In this document: positions 10,701 to 25,700 of the stretch, piece by piece | Numbering within the stretch: the first letter of the stretch is position 1 | Layout: every line of letters starts with the position of its first letter | Assembly (NCBI RefSeq): GCF_036250065.1 | Contig: NZ_CP109199.1 | Location: 3,348,001-3,412,000, forward strand | Direction of reading: 5' to 3' | DNA: 64,000 nucleotides | Origin: Micromonospora sp. NBC_01699 | Lineage (GTDB): Bacteria > Actinomycetota > Actinomycetes > Mycobacteriales > Micromonosporaceae | Program-made: the position numbers and the translations under genes | The notes under the pieces: generated by a model | What the model was told of the DNA's origin: nothing | Database searches by the model: none | Seen by the model: the letters and a program-made list of their open reading frames with translations, nothing else

Positions 10701-13700
10701 CTCGTCACCGAGATTCCCGCGGATCGCTGGGACTGGCGGGCGTACGACCAGGCGACGCCGGCCGACCGGGCGGCCGAGTACAGCCGGTGGGGCAGTTTCC
10801 TCAACGGCATCGACCTGTTCGACCCGCTGTTCTTCGGCATCTCGCCCCGGGAGGCGGAGATCGTCGACCCACAGGAGCGGCTGTTCCTGCAAACCGCCTG
10901 GCACGCCCTGGAGAACGCCGGTCGGACGCGGGCGGACCTGCGCTCCCGTCGGGTGGGGGTGTACGTGGGCGCCATGTACGGGCTGTACCAGTTGTACGAG
11001 GCCGGAGACGGCCGAATCGGTGCGTCCTCGCACGCGTCCATCGCCAACCGTGTCTCGTACACGTTCGGGGTGACCGGTCCCAGCCTCGGCGTGGACACGA
11101 TGTGCTCGTCCTCGCTGACCGCGATTCACCTGGCCGTCCGCGATCTGCGCGCCGGAGAGGCGGAGTTGGCCGTCGCCGGCGGGGTCAACCTGCACGTCCA
11201 TCCGTACAAGTACCGCTTCCTCGGCCAGGGCAGCTTCACGTCCAGCGACGGGCGATGCCGCAGCTTCGGCGCGGACGGGGACGGGTACGTGCCGGGCGAG
11301 GGCGTCGGAGCCGTCGTGCTCAAGCCGCTGGCGACCGCGATCCGCGACGGCGACCACATCCACGGCGTCATCCTCGGCAGCGCCGTCAACCACGGCGGAC
11401 GGACGAACGGTTTCACCGTGCCGAACCCCGTGGCCCAGGGCGATCTTGTGGAGCGGGCGCTGACCGAGGCCGGCGTCAGCGCCACCTCGCTCGGCTATCT
11501 GGAGGCGCACGGCACCGGCACCGCCCTCGGCGACCCGGTGGAGATCCGGGCGCTCGCCCGAGCGTTGGGCACCTCGGGGCTGCCGCCGGGCAGCCTGCCG
11601 ATCGGCTCGGTGAAATCCAACATCGGCCACCTTGAGTCCGCTTCCGGAATGGCCGGGCTCTGCAAGGTACTGCTGCAAATGAAACACGGGGAGCTCGTGC
11701 CGTCGCTGCACGCGGACCCGGTGAACCCGAACATCGACTTCGACTCGACACCACTGCGGGTGCAGCGTGAGGTCGCGCCGTGGCCGCGAAGGTCCGGGGC
11801 ACCGCGTCGCGCCGGCATCAGCTCGTTCGGTGCGGGTGGATCAAACGCCCACCTCGTCGTCGAGGAGCACCTCGTCGCGCCGGCACCCCGTACCGGGGCG
11901 GGCCCCTGGTTGTTCCCGCTGTCCGCCCGGACGCCGGAGCGCCTGCGGGTGCTGGCCGCGCAGTTGGCCGACGCCGTGGAGCAGGGCCTCGACCACCCAC
12001 TCGCGGACGTGGCCTTCACACTCCAGCACGGGCGCGAGGCGTGGGCCGACCGCATGGTGGTGCTGGCTTCGTCGGTCGTGGAACTGGTGACCCGGCTGCG
12101 GGCCGGCGCCGGGGGAGGCGTGTGGACCGGCACCGTACGCGGTCGTGCCGCGTCCCGGGTCGCCGAACCCGCGTCCGCCGAGTTGCCGGACCTCGCCGCC
12201 GCCTGGGCCGACGGCGCCACCATCGGCTGGCCGGAAGGGACCGGTCGCCGGGTGCCGTTACCCGGCTACCCGTTCGAGGGGCTCCGCTGCTGGCTCACGG
12301 ACGAAATCTGGTCCCCGCCCTCGGCGACCCGGGCCGCGCACCCGTTGCTCGACGACGTCGAGCCCGCGGAGAGTCTCGACGGACTGACCTACCGCACCGA
12401 GTTCAGCGCCGGACACCCCTTGATCGATGGACATCGCGTCGGTGACATCCGGCTCTTGCCCGGCGCAGCGGCGCTGGAGATGGCGCGGGCGGCAGCCGCG
12501 AACGTCGGGTACGCCACGCCGGTACGCCTGGCCGACGTCCGGTGGGTCCGGCCGCTCGTGGTGAACGGCGCCACCCGGTCCACCCGCACGCGGCTGCGCC
12601 GCAACGGCACGGGTCTCGCGTTCTCACTCCACGACGACGCCGGTGAACTGCTCGTGGAAGGAGGGGTCGAGGCGTTGTCGGATGCCGCGACGGAGACCGT
12701 CGCGGTCGATCAGATCCGGGACCGCCTGCCTCACCGGCACGACGGCGCCGGCATCTACGCCGATCTCGCCGAGGCCGGTCTGGTGTACGGCCCGGCACTA
12801 CGATCCGTCGAGTGGGTGGCGGTAGGCGCCGGCGAGGCGCTGGCGAGCCTGCGTATTCCGGCCGAGGCCGCCCGGTTCGCGGGCTGCGCGCTGCACCCGG
12901 CCATGATCGACGGCGCGTTGCACACGTTCGCGGTCCTGCGCGACCGCACCGCCGGACCCGCGATGGTGCCGTTCGCCCTCACCGCCGTCGAGGTCCTGGC
13001 TCCGGTGCCGGAGCGGGCGTACGCCCACGTGCGGGCCGTCGGCCCCGACCGCTACGACCTGAGCCTGACCGACCCGGCCGGCCGCGTCTGCGCCCGGCTG
13101 CGTGACCTCTCCCTGCGGCCGGCGCCGCGACCGGCACCGGTGCCGCCCCGACAGGGAGCGGCGCTCACGCCGCCGTCGGTGGCGGGCCTCATGTACGTGC
13201 CGCGCTGGTCGCCACTGCCCGGGGAAGCCACGGAACCCGTTGGCAGGAACACCTGGCTGGTACGCGGCCCCGAATGCGCGGCGCTCGCCGCGGCCCTCGT
13301 GGCCCGGATCGGCGGTAGCGTCACCGAACTCGACCCGACCCGGCTCGACCTGCCGACCGGGCCGCCCGACCACGTGATCGTGCTCGCCGGTGTGGCGGGT
13401 CGGACCGACGACCCCGACGTGCTCGACGCCGCACAGGATCGCGGTGTACTGGCACTCTTCCGGATCGCCAAGGTGTTGCAGCGGTCCGGTACGCCGGTGC
13501 GGCTGACCGTGGTCACCGAGGACGCGCTGACCACCGGGCCCGATGCCGTCGGCAACCCGTACGGGGCGAGCCTGCACGGCCTGGCACTGTCGCTGGCCCA
13601 GGAACATCCACGGTGGCGGGTGGCGGTGGTGGACCGGGCGTCCACCGATCCCGTCTCCGCCGATGTGCTCGACGCGCCGGCCGGCGGCCCGTACGCCCTG

Positions 13701-16700
13701 CGCGCCGGCGTCCTCCACCGGCGGCGCCTGGTCGCCGCCGACACCACGCCCGCGCGGGAGGCGATCCGCCGTGCCGGGGTCTACCTGATCCTCGGCGGGG
13801 CCGGGGGCATCGGTCTGGAGCTCACCGACTGGCTTGTCCGGGGCTACCAGGCGAGGGTGGTGCTGGTCGGGCGGAGCGAGCTGGGCCCCGAGCGGCTGGA
13901 GCGGCTGCGGCGCATCGACCCGTCGGGCTCGCTCGTCTCGTACCGGCGGTGTGACGCGACCAGCGTGACGGCGCTGCGTGAGGTGGTCGAGGAAACCCGG
14001 GCCACGTACGGCGCGCTGCACGGGGTGGTGCACGCGACGATCGTCCTGGGCGACCGGACCGTCGCGACGATGACCGAGGACACCTTCAGGACGGTCCTTG
14101 AGGCGAAGACCCGTACGTCGGTGGCGCTGCACGCCGCGCTCGGTGACGCGGCCGACCTGGACTTCGTGCTCTTCTTCTCCTCGGCGGTGGCGCTCTCGGG
14201 CAGCGCCGGGCAGGCCAACTACGCCGCCGGGTCGGCCTTCGTGGACGCCTTCGCACATCACCTCGACGGGATCCTGGCCGCCCGGGTCGCCGTGATCAAC
14301 TGGGGTTTCTGGGGCACCGTGGGAATCGTCGCCGACGAGCACTACCGGCAACGGCTGGCGCGGACCGGAATCCACTCGATCACGCCGGCCGAGGGCATGG
14401 CGGCGGTGCACGACGTACTGGGCCGCACCGAGCGGCAGGTGCTGGTTATCAAGGCGGACCCCGCCGTGCTCGCCGCCGGCGGGGTCGAACAGCCCGCCGA
14501 CGCCCCGGCCGACGATCGGGAGTTGGCCCCCGGGTTGGCGGCGCTGCCCCCGGTCGCGCGGCTGCTGACCGAGGCCGAGCAGCACCGGCTCGACGAGATC
14601 GTGCTCGGCTGGCTGTGGACCCTCTTCCGGCGCGAGGGCGTGTTCCTGGACCAGGCCGAGCGATGGACCGCGGCGCGGCTCAGGCGGCAGCTGCGGATCG
14701 TTCCCGGGCAGGACAGGCTCTTCACCGAGTTGCTGCGGGTACTCACCGTCGCCGGCTTCCTCCGGGAGAGCGGGACCGACCTGCTCCCCACGACGCGCCC
14801 GGCTCCGGTGGACCCGGAGAGCGACCTGATCGCGCTGTGCGAGCGGCAGCCCGCCCTGAACCGATTCGACCGGCTGCTGCGGCCCTGCATGGACCACCTG
14901 TTCGGCGTACTGCGCGGCACCGTACGGGCGACCGAGGTGATGTTCCCCGGCGGGTCCACCGCCCTCGTGGAGGGCGCGTACCGGGGTAGTCCCGTCGTCG
15001 ACCAGGCGAACCGGCTCGTGGTCACCGCTGTCCTCGACCGGCTGGCCCACCACGACGGCCCGTTCACGGTGGTCGAGGTCGGTGCCGGCACCGGCGGCAC
15101 CACCGCCAGCCTGCTGCCCGCCCTGGCCTCCTCCGGCGCGGAGGTGACCTACGTCTACACCGACATCTCCCACGCCTTCTTGCAGCACGGCCGGCAGCGC
15201 TTCGCGGCCGAGTACCCGACACTGCGGTTCCAACAGCTCGACATCTCGGCCGACCCGGCCGCGCAGGGCTTCACGCCGGGAAGCGCCGACCTGGTGGTGG
15301 CGGCGAACGTCCTGCACGCGACCGCCGACCTGCTGCACACGCTGCGCGCGGTGGCGACGCTGCTCAAGCCCGGTGGACGACTGGTGCTCAACGAGGCCAG
15401 CAGCAACGTCGTCACCGCCACACTGACCTTCGGCCTGCTCGACGGCTGGTGGCTGCACCAGGACACCGAGCTGCGACTGCCGGGATCGCCGCTGCTCTCC
15501 GGACCCGGCTGGTGCACGGCGCTCGAACTGGCCGGGTTCGCCCGCAGCCGCGCCTTCCCGGCCGACGAGGGGCTCACCCAGCACGTCGTGATCGCGGAGA
15601 CAGACCCGGCCGCCGAGGCGCCCATCGCGATCGCGGTGCCGCCCTCTGCGAAGCGGGCGGTGACGAGGCAGCACGCCGCCGGCGACCGACTGACCGAGGC
15701 CGCCCGCGAATACGTCAAGGACGCGTTCGTGCAGATCTTGCAGGTGCCCAGGGACCGGTTGTGGCTCGACGAGACGTACGAGAACTTCGGCGTCGACTCG
15801 CTGGCGGTGCCCCGGATCGCCGACCTGCTTTCCGAACGCATGGGCGACCTGCCAGCCACCCTGCTGTTCGAGTACCCGACGATCCGGGAGGTTGCCGACC
15901 ACCTCGTCGAGCAGCACGCGGACGCCGTCCGTGCCCTGCTGCCCGAAGTACCCGTGCCGGCCACCGCCGAGGTGGTCGAGGCCCGACCGACACCACAACC
16001 GGCGGCGGACACTCGGATCGCGATCATCGGCATGGCGGGCCGGTACCCGCTCGCGGACGACGTCGACGCGTTCTGGGCCAACCTGCGCGCGGGCCGCGAC
16101 TGCGTACGCGAGGTGCCGGCGGACCGCTGGGATTCGGCGACGATGACCGAGGTGGACGGTAAGCCGATCACTCGGTGGGGCGGCTTCCTCGACCGGATCG
16201 ACGAGTTCGACCCGCGCTTCTTCCAGATGTCGCTGCGCGAGGCCGAGCTGACCGACCCGCAGGAACGGCTGTTCCTCCAGACGGCCTGGCACACGCTTGA
16301 GGACGCGGGATATCCGCGCGCCCGCCTGCGCGGCAGCCGGGTCGGTGTCTACGTGGGCGTGATGTACGGGCACTACCAGCTGTTCGAGGACGAGCGTGGT
16401 CTCGCCGGCGGTATGGGGTACGCCTCGATCGCGAATCGTGTCTCGTACTTCTTCGACCTCCACGGCCCGAGCCTGGCCGTCGACACCATGTGCTCGTCGT
16501 CTCTGACGGCCATTCACCTTGCCTGCGAGGCGCTCGCCGGCGGCGGTGCGGACTACGCGCTCGCCGGCGGCGTCAACCTCACCCCGCACCCGCGGAAGTA
16601 CCGACAGCTCGCCGCCGGTGGGTTCACCGGCGAGACGGGCCGGTGCCGCAGTTTCGCGGCCGGCGGCGACGGCATGGTCCCCGGCGAGGGCGTCGGCGCG

Positions 16701-19700
16701 GTCCTGCTGAAACCCCTGGCAGCGGCAGAGCGCGACGGTGACCGGATCCTCGGGGTGATCCTGGGCAGCGCCGTCAACCACGGCGGCAAGACCGGGGGGT
16801 ACGCCGTACCCAGCCCGGCGGCGCAGGGCGAGGTCATCGCGGACGCGCTCCGGGCCGCGAACGTCGATCCGGCCGGGGTGTCCTACGTGGAGGCGCATGG
16901 CACCGGGACCGCACTGGGTGATCCGGCGGAGGTGGCGGGGCTGGCCCGCGCCTTCGGCGACCGCCCCGTCGGCTCGATCGCCCTCGGCTCGGTGAAGTCG
17001 GCCGTCGGGCACCTGGAATCGGCCGCAGGCATCGCCGCCCTGACCAAGGTCCTGTTGCAACTGCGCGCCGGGGAACTGGCGCCGTCACTGCACGCCGAGA
17101 CCCTCAACCCGGCCGTCGACTGGGCGGCTGTGCCGTTCCGGGTGCAGCGCGAGGCCGCACCCTGGACCGGCCCCGGGCCGCTGCGCGCGGGTGTCAGTGC
17201 CTTCGGGGCCGGCGGCTCCAACGCACACCTCGTGGTCGAGGAGTACCGGTCCGCGCCGTGGTCCGGCGTCGTCGCCGTACCCGCCGTGTTCCCGTTCTCC
17301 GCCCGCGACGCCGAAGCGCTGCGCCGCGTCGCCGAGCGGATGCTCGATTGGCTACGGGCGGCGTCGTCCGGCACCGACGTGGCCGGCGTCGCTGCGGCTG
17401 CCGGTGTGCCGGTGAGCGCGGTGGACGAGCCGCTCGACGAGCTGGGGCTGGATCCCGCCGCGATCATGAGGTTGGTCGGCCGGAACACCGTGTTGCGCAG
17501 CGGGGCCGTGCACAGCGGATCCACGCTGCGGGAACTCGCCGAGGCGTTGCCCGGTGCCGGCCCGGCGGTCGACCTTGGCCGCGTGGCGCACACCCTCCAG
17601 ACCGGGCGCGAGTCGATGGCCCATCGGCTGGCTGTGGTCGCCCACTCGGTGCCCGAGCTGATCGACGAGCTTGCCGGCTTCCTGGCCGGGCGGTCCCGGG
17701 CGTACGCCGGCGTTGTCACCGTCGAGCCCGGCGCGGCGGTCGTGCCGTCCGCCGATCCGGACGACGTCGCTCGCGGCTGGGTCGACGGCGAGGTCTTCGA
17801 GTGGTCGGGTGGGCCCGGCGGGGGGCCGCGACCGCTGTCGTTGCCGGGATACCCGTTCGCCCGCAACCGCTGCTGGATCCGCCCCGCCGCCCCGCCGTCG
17901 GTCCCCGCCGAACCGTCGCTGCCGTCCCGACCGGCGACCGCGCCGGTGCTGGACACCGTGCTGCGGCTGTTGAGTGCGGTCAGCGGCTACCCGGTGGCCG
18001 ACCTCGACCCCTCCGGTTCGTTCCACGACCACGGACTGGACTCCCTGGGCCTGCTTCGGCTGGCCGGTGACGTCTCCGGCGAGCTCGGTGTACCGATCGG
18101 ACCCGACCAACTGCTGGCCACGCCCACGGCGACGGCCCTGGCCCAGTGGCTGGTGGACGAGCACCCGCCGGTCGCCGCCCCGCCCGGTCCGGAGCCGGAG
18201 CCGGAGGTGGAGCCGGAGGTGGAGCCGGAGGTGGAGGCGGAGGTGGAGGCGGACGACCCGGTGGTGATCGTCGGCATGGCGGGGGTGCTGCCCGGCTCTG
18301 CCGACCTGGACGAGTTCTGGGCACACCTGCAACGGGGCGGTGACCTGTTCAGCGACGTGCCGGCCGACCGCTGGGACGCGCGGGCGCACTACGGCGATCC
18401 CGCACGGCACCCCGACCGGACCCGGATCACCCGCGCCGGCTTCATGGCTGGCATCGACCGGTTCGACCCCCTGTTCTTCGGCATCTCGCCCCGGGAGGCC
18501 CGCTGGATCGACCCTCGGCAACGGCTGCTGCTCCGTACGGTGTGGGCGGCGCTGGAGGACGGGGGAATCGACCCGGCCGAGTTGGCGGGCAGTGACACCG
18601 GACTGTTCGTCGGGGTCGGATCCTCGGAGTACGCCGAGCTGATCCAACGGTCCGGCGCGGCCACCGACGCCTACTCCTCGACCGGCCTGACCCCGTCCAT
18701 GCTGGCCAACCGGGTCTCCTACCTCCTGGATCTGCACGGCCCCAGCGAACCAGTGGACACGGCCTGCTCCAGCTCGCTGGTCGCGTTGCACCGCGCGGTG
18801 GAAGTCCTGCGGCTGGGGCACTGCGGCACGGTCATCGTGGGGGGCGTCAGCCTGATGCTGTCGCCGGTGACGTTCGCCTCCCTGGAGCGCGCGGGAATGC
18901 TGAGCCCGGACGGAACCGGCAGGGCGTTCGACGCCGACGCCGCCGGCTACGTCCGTGGGGAGGGCGTCGGTGCCGTCGTCCTCAAGCGGCTCAGCCGGGC
19001 CCGCGCCGACGGCAACCCGATTCTGGCCACGGTGCGCGGCACGGCGGTCAACCACGGCGGGCGGTCCAACTCCCTGACCGCGCCCAACCCCCGGGCCCAG
19101 GCGGAAGTGATCAAGCGAGCCCACCGGGAGGCCGGTGTCGACCCGGCGACGATCGGCTACGTCGAGACGCACGGCACCGGCACGGTCATCGGCGACCCGG
19201 CCGAGACCAACGGCCTGCGCCAGGCGTTCGCCGAGCTCTACCGCGAGTGGGGTCACGCCGCCCCCACCCGGCCGCACTGTGCCCTCGGGGCGTTGAAGAA
19301 CACGATCGGACACCTTGAGCCGGCGGCGGGCATCGCCGCGGTGCTGCGGGTGCTGTTGTCGCTGCGGCACGGCCGGATCAGCGGCGATCCCCACGGCCCG
19401 GAGCTGAATCCGCACCTGGCGCTGGCGGGCAGCGCGTTCGAGGTGGCGACCCAGGGCCGCGAGTGGGCACCGCCCGCGCCCGGTGTGCCGCGCCGAGCCG
19501 GGGTGAGCTCCTTCGGGTACGGCGGGGTCAACGCGCACGTCGTGCTGGAGGAGTATCGGGCCGGGGAACCGTCTCCGACGCTGGCGCCGGTCGTGTTCAC
19601 CCTCTCCGCCCGGGACGACGCCCGGCTGCGCGCGTACGCACGGGAGTTCGTCGACCGCCAGGACAGGTGGGTGGACGATCTGGCGGGCACCGCCTACACC

Positions 19701-22700
19701 CTCCAGGTCGGCCGGGGGGATCACGCCGAGCGGCTCGCGTTCGTGACGGACACTGCCGAGCACGCGGTCGCCACCCTGCGGCGGTTCCTCGCCGGTGACA
19801 CCTCCGGCGTCCACGTGGGCCGGGTGGAGCGGCGCGCGGACCGGAGCCCGTACGACGGTGGTGGCGACGACGAGGCAGCTGCGGCATGGGTCCGGGGTGC
19901 ACTGGTGGACTGGCGTACCCGGTGGATCCGGACGCCGAACCGGCGGTCCCTGCCGACCTACCCGTTCGCGGGGGAACGGCACTGGTTCACCGACGGGGAT
20001 TCCGTGCGGTCAACCACCGAGGTGCCGCCGGTCAGTTACTTCGCCGCCACCTGGTCGGCGGAGCCGGTGCCGGTCGCGGCAGATCACGCCGACCGGCCGC
20101 TGGTCTTCGGGGACCTGCCGGTGCCGGGCGCCGTGCACGTCCGCCCCGGCGTCGAGTACGCGGTCGAGGGTTCCGTGATCACGATCCGCCCCGGCGAGCC
20201 GGACGACTACGCGCGGTTGCTCGCCGAACCGCCCGGTCGGATCGTGTTCGAGTGGCCACTGCTCGCCCCCGACCGCCCGGAGCTGGGCATCGAGGCGATG
20301 TTCCTGCTCGCACAGGTGCTGATGGCGGCCGGCATCCGGGCCCGGATCCAGGTGCTGGTGGCCGACGGCGCCCTGGCAGAGGCGTGGGGAGGCTTCGACG
20401 CGTCGTTGCGCGCGGCACTGCCGGGCACGGTGTTCGGTGTGGTACGGGTGGCCGGCCCGGTCGACCCCGGGGTGTTGCTCGCCGAGGTGGCCGCGGGTCG
20501 GCTCTCCGGCGCGGCCGTCCGACTGTCGGCCACGAGCCGGACCGTACGGGCGCTGAGCGAGATCGCGGCGCAGCCGGCGGTGTCGTCGTCGCTGCGCGCG
20601 GACGGCGTCTATCTCGTCACCGGTGGCCTCGGCGGCCTCGGTCTGCTGCTGGCCCGGACGCTGCTGGCGCGCGGCGCGCGGGTGGCGCTCACCGGTCGGT
20701 CGCCGGCCGCCGATCGTGCAGCCGAGCTGGGTGAGCTGCGCGCTCTCGGTGACGTCGAGTACTACCCGGCCCCGGTCGACGACCGGGCCGCGATGGCCGG
20801 CGTGGTGGCGGCCGTGACCGCCACCTGGGGCACCCTGAACGGTGTCTTCCACCTCGCGGGCACCGCGTCGCGCAACCCGCTGCCGGACAAGCGCATCGAC
20901 GAGTTGCGCACGCACCTGCGGGCACGCTTCGTGGGCACACGGGTGCTCGATGAGGTCACCCGCGATCTGCCGCTGGACCTGTTCGTCCTGTACTCGTCCC
21001 TGGCCGGGCACCTCGGCGACTACGGCCTGGTGGACTATGCGGTCGGCGCCCGGTATCTCGACGGGTTCGCCGTGGAACGCGAGGAGCGGCGCCTCGCCGG
21101 CCAGCGCCACGGCCGCACGGTATCCGTGGACTGGCCCATGTGGCGGGTCGGCGGTATGCACGTGGACGCCGAGGACGAGCGCCGCTACCTGGTCGGCACC
21201 GGCTTCCGTTACCTTGAGGCGGCCGAGGGCGAGCGGGTGCTCGACCTCGTGCTTCGGCTGGGCCATCCCCAGGTCGCCGTCCTTCCGGGCGAGCCGGGGC
21301 GGATGCGTGAGCTGGTCGAGGGCATGCGGCTGCGTGACGACGGCCCGACCGTCGCGCCGCTTCCGGTGTCCCGCCCCCAGCCGTCCCGGCTTCCGGCTGA
21401 GCTGACCGACCAGCTCAGGGCGATCGTCGCCGAGATTCTGGGGATCGCCCCGACCACGCTCGACCCGGACGCAGGCTTCGGCGAGTACGGCCTGGACTCG
21501 TTCGGTATGCAGAATCTCGCTGCGGCGCTGACCGAGCGGTACGACGTGACCGTGCCGACCACAACGCTCTTCGGTGCCAACACGATCACCAAACTGGCTG
21601 GCCACCTGGCCGAGGAACTCCCGTCGACGGTGGTCCGGACGCCGCCCGTCGCGGCCGCGGCGGTCGAGCCGGTCCAGGTGCCCGCACCCACACCCGTACC
21701 CGCACCCGCCGTCCCCCGGTCACTGGCCGACGAGCCGATCGCCATCATCGGCCTGGCCGGGAGGCTTCCCGGTGCGCCCGACCTGGAGTCGTTCTGGCAG
21801 CACCTCGCCGCAGGCCGGGATCTGATCACCGAAACCCCCGCCGACCGGTGGGACTGGCGGGAGGTCGCGCGGCGCTTCAAGGGCACTGCCCGGTGGGGTG
21901 GCTTCCTCACCGACGTCGACCGCTTCGACCCCTTGTTCTTCCGGATCTCCCCGGCCGAGGCGCAGGTCATGGACCCGCAGCACCGGCTGTTCCTCGAACA
22001 CACCTGGGCCGCGCTGGAGGATGCCGGCTGCCGGGCCGATCAGCTCGCCGGCCGTCGCGTGTGCGTGTTCGCGGGGGTGCAGTTCACCGACTACGAGGCG
22101 ATGGTGCTGCGCGGCGAGGAGGTCAACGCTCACGCCGGGACCGGCCTGGCCCGTACGATGCTGGCCAACCGCATCTCGTACCTGCTGGACCTGCGGGGCC
22201 CGAGCGAGAGTATCGACACCGCGTGCTCCAGCTCGCTGGTGGCCCTGCACCGCGCCGTCCGGGCTCTGCGGTCGGGGGAGAGCGACCTGGCCATCGCCGG
22301 CGGGGTGAGCCTCGTGCTGTCCCCACAGACCGTGGTGGCCGGCAACCAGCTCGGGGTCCTGTCACCGGACGGCCGGTGCAAGGCCCTCGACGCGCGGGCC
22401 GACGGCTACGTCAAGGGTGAGGGCGTCGGAGTCCTCGTGCTCAAGCCACTGTCCCGCGCCCTCGCCGACGGGGACCGGGTACACGCGGTCATCCGCGGCA
22501 GCGCGGTCAACCACGGCGGTCGCGCGTCGTCACTGACCTCGCCGAACCCGCTGGCCCAGGCCGACCTGTTGGTCGACGCGTACCGGGACGCGGGGGTGCC
22601 GATCGAGACGGTGTCCTACATCGAGTTGCACGGAACCGGCACCTCCCTGGGCGACCCGGTCGAGATCGACGCCCTGATCCGGGCCCGGGCCAGGCTCGCC

Positions 22701-25700
22701 GAGCAACCCGCGGTCACCTGCGGCGTCGGAACGGTGAAGAGCAATATCGGCCACCTCGAACCGGCCGCCGGCATCGCTGGCGTGATCAAGGTGATGCTGG
22801 CGATGCGGCACCGGCAGCTGCCGCCCACGCTGCATCTGGAGCAGCTCAATCCATTGATCGACTTCAGTGGGACGCCCTTCGAGCCGGTACGGGAGACCCG
22901 GGAATGGGCGCCCCGGGACACCGACGACAGGCCCGTCGCGCTGCGCGCCGGCGTCAGCTCGTTCGGGTTCGGCGGCGTCAACGCCCACGTGGTGCTGGAG
23001 GAGCCACCCGCGACGGCGCCGATCGCCTCGGGAGGCCCCGAGGTGTTCCTCCTGTCCGCCCGGGACGGGGACGCACTGCGCCGGTACGCCACCGCCATGT
23101 GGACGTTCCTCGGCGAGCGGGAGCGGCCCGTGCTGTCCTCCGTCGCGTACACCTCGCAGACCGGCCGGGTGCCCATGGCGGTCCGCCTCGCGCTGGTCGC
23201 CGATTCCGTGGACCACCTGCGCGACCAACTGGCCGCCTTCCTCGGCGGCGATGTCGAGGCCGGTGCCGCGACCGGCGACCACACCTGGCTCGCCGAGCCG
23301 GAGGGGACGAGCTATCTGGGGCGGCTGGCCCGCGAGGGCCGGCTCGACCGGATCGCCCGGCTCTGGCAGGACGGCGCCGACATCGACTGGCCCGCGCTGC
23401 GGACGGAACGACCGGCGCTGACCTCCATGCCGACCTACCCGTTCGCGCGTGAACGGCACTGGCTGACGACCGCCGACGGGCGACCGTACCCGGACGAGCA
23501 GCGGACCTCGACCGTGGTCGACGCGGTGCCGGCGGATCCGGCGACCCTACTGGTGAAGTCCTGGGAACCCGCCCCGCTGCGATCCGCCGGCCCACTGGGC
23601 GAGGTCGTGGTTCTCGTCAACGCGGAGACCGAAGCTCTGGCTGTGGCCGCGTTCGGCCCCGCCGCGACGGTGATCCGTCTGGACGACGACGCCGAGGCGG
23701 CCGGTCTGCGCATCGCCGCGTCGGTCGGTCCGGTGTCCACCGTGGTCGACCTCGTCGACGTGTCCGCGGTGCCGGTGGATACCGTCCGGGTCGACTGGGC
23801 CCGGATCGTGCTGGTACGGGAGTTGACAGCGGCGAATCGGACCACCGGATTCGCGTACCTGCATCTGACCTGTGGCCTGACCACCTTCGGTGCGGAGCAC
23901 CCGACCCTGCGGGGCGCGGCGTTCGCGGGGCTGGTGCGGATGCTCACCGCGGAGTACCGGGGTGTGTTCGCGCGTACCGTCGACATCGACACCCTGGACC
24001 CGGACGCCCTGCGGAAGCTGGTCGCCACCGAACTCGCGGCGACCGACCCGGTCACCGAGGTGTGCCTGCGGGGCGGCGTGCGGTACGTGCCGGTGATGCG
24101 TACGGCAGGCCCGCCCGCATCGCCGGCGCCGGTGCGCTGGTCGGCCGACCTGGCCGGGCGGACAGTGGTGATCACCGGTGGGACGGGCGCCCTCGGGCGG
24201 CTGCTGGCCGGGGAGCTCGTCGAGCGGGGCGCGAACCGACTGGTCCTGCTCGGTCAGTCGCCGCTGCCCGTCCGGGAGACCTGGCCCGCGCTGATCGCCG
24301 CCCCCGACACCGACCCCGCGCTGGCCGCGCGGCTGCGGAATCTCCAGGCGCTGGACCGTCCGGGGGTACGCGTGCTGATCGAGAGCGTGCCGCTGGAAGA
24401 AGCCGGCGCGGTGCTCGACCGCGCCCGAGGTGAGCTGGGCCCGATCGTCGGGATCGTGCACTGCGCCGGGCTCGGCGTGATGACCGACCCGGCGTTCGTC
24501 GGAAAGCGTACCGACGACATGCGCAGGGTCCTGGCGCCGAAGACGACGGGGTTGCAGGCGGTTCTGGACGCGTGCGCGGACGACCCGCTGCGGTTCGTCG
24601 TGCTGTACTCGTCCGCCGCCGGACAGGTGCCCGCGCTCGCCGTCGGCATGAGCGACTACGCGCTCGCCAACGCGGTGCTGGACCGGGTCGCCGAGTACCG
24701 GACCGCCACGGGCGCGGGGACACCGGTCGTCCGGGCGCTACAGTGGCCGAGCTGGCAGGCCGCCGGTATGCCGGAGGTCGATACGCCGGTGTACCGGGAC
24801 CTCGGCCTGCGGACGTTGAGCCCGTCGACCGGACTGGCCCTGCTCGACGCGGCGCTGGCCGGACCCGATCCGGTCGTCCTGCCCTGCGTCGTGGACGCCG
24901 GACGCTTCGACACCGGTGCCCTGCTGGCGGTGACCGCGCCCGTCAGGCCGGGCCCTGCGCCCGAGACCCGGCCGGTCGATGGCCCGGCCGGCGACGGCGA
25001 CGTCCGGCGGCTGACCGAGGTGTTCGCGACGACGCTCCGCCTCGACGTCGCCCAGATCCGGCCGGACGCGGACTTCGCCGACCTGGGCGTGGACTCCATC
25101 ATGATCGCCCAGCTGCTCGCCGCGTTGGAACGCGAACTCGACGTGGTCGCCGAGCCGTCCGCTCTCCTGGAGAACCCGACCGTGGAACTGCTCGCCGCCG
25201 CGCTGCGCGGGCAGCTGCCGGCGCCGGACGCCCCCGCCCCGGACCCGGAGCCCGTGCCGACACCACCGGTGACCGCTGCCCGGGACCGGGCGGCCGGTAC
25301 GCCGGAGCCGGCGCGAGCCGTACCCCGGCCGACGCCGACGGACGGGATCGCCGTGGTGGGGATCGCGGCCCACTTCGCCGGAGCACCCGATCACGCGTCG
25401 TTCTGGCGCAACCTGGTCGACGGCGTGGACTCGGTCACCGAGGTACCGCGCTCGCGCTGGGATCCGGACCGGTTCTGGCGGCCGGTGCCGGCACCGGGCA
25501 CCACGGTCAGCAAGTGGGGCGGCTTCCTCGACGGGATCGAGGACTTCGACCCGGAGCACTTCCGGCTGGATCCGGCCGGTGCCGCCCACGTGGACCCGCT
25601 GGTGCGACAGTTCCTCGAAGCCGGGGCCGAGTGCCTGGCCGACGCGGGACTCGCTCCCGCGGACGTGGCCGGTCGGCGGATCGGCGTCTTCGCGGGCGCC

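Noticed and set aside
12798-17060. Open frame of about 1420 codons on the - strand
   Set aside because: It is a shadow of modules 8-9 of the giant PKS and shows no domain motif.
18198-18251. Regular 12-bp repeats as a possible CRISPR or regulatory array
   Set aside because: They are in frame, have no spacers, and encode an acidic interdomain linker.
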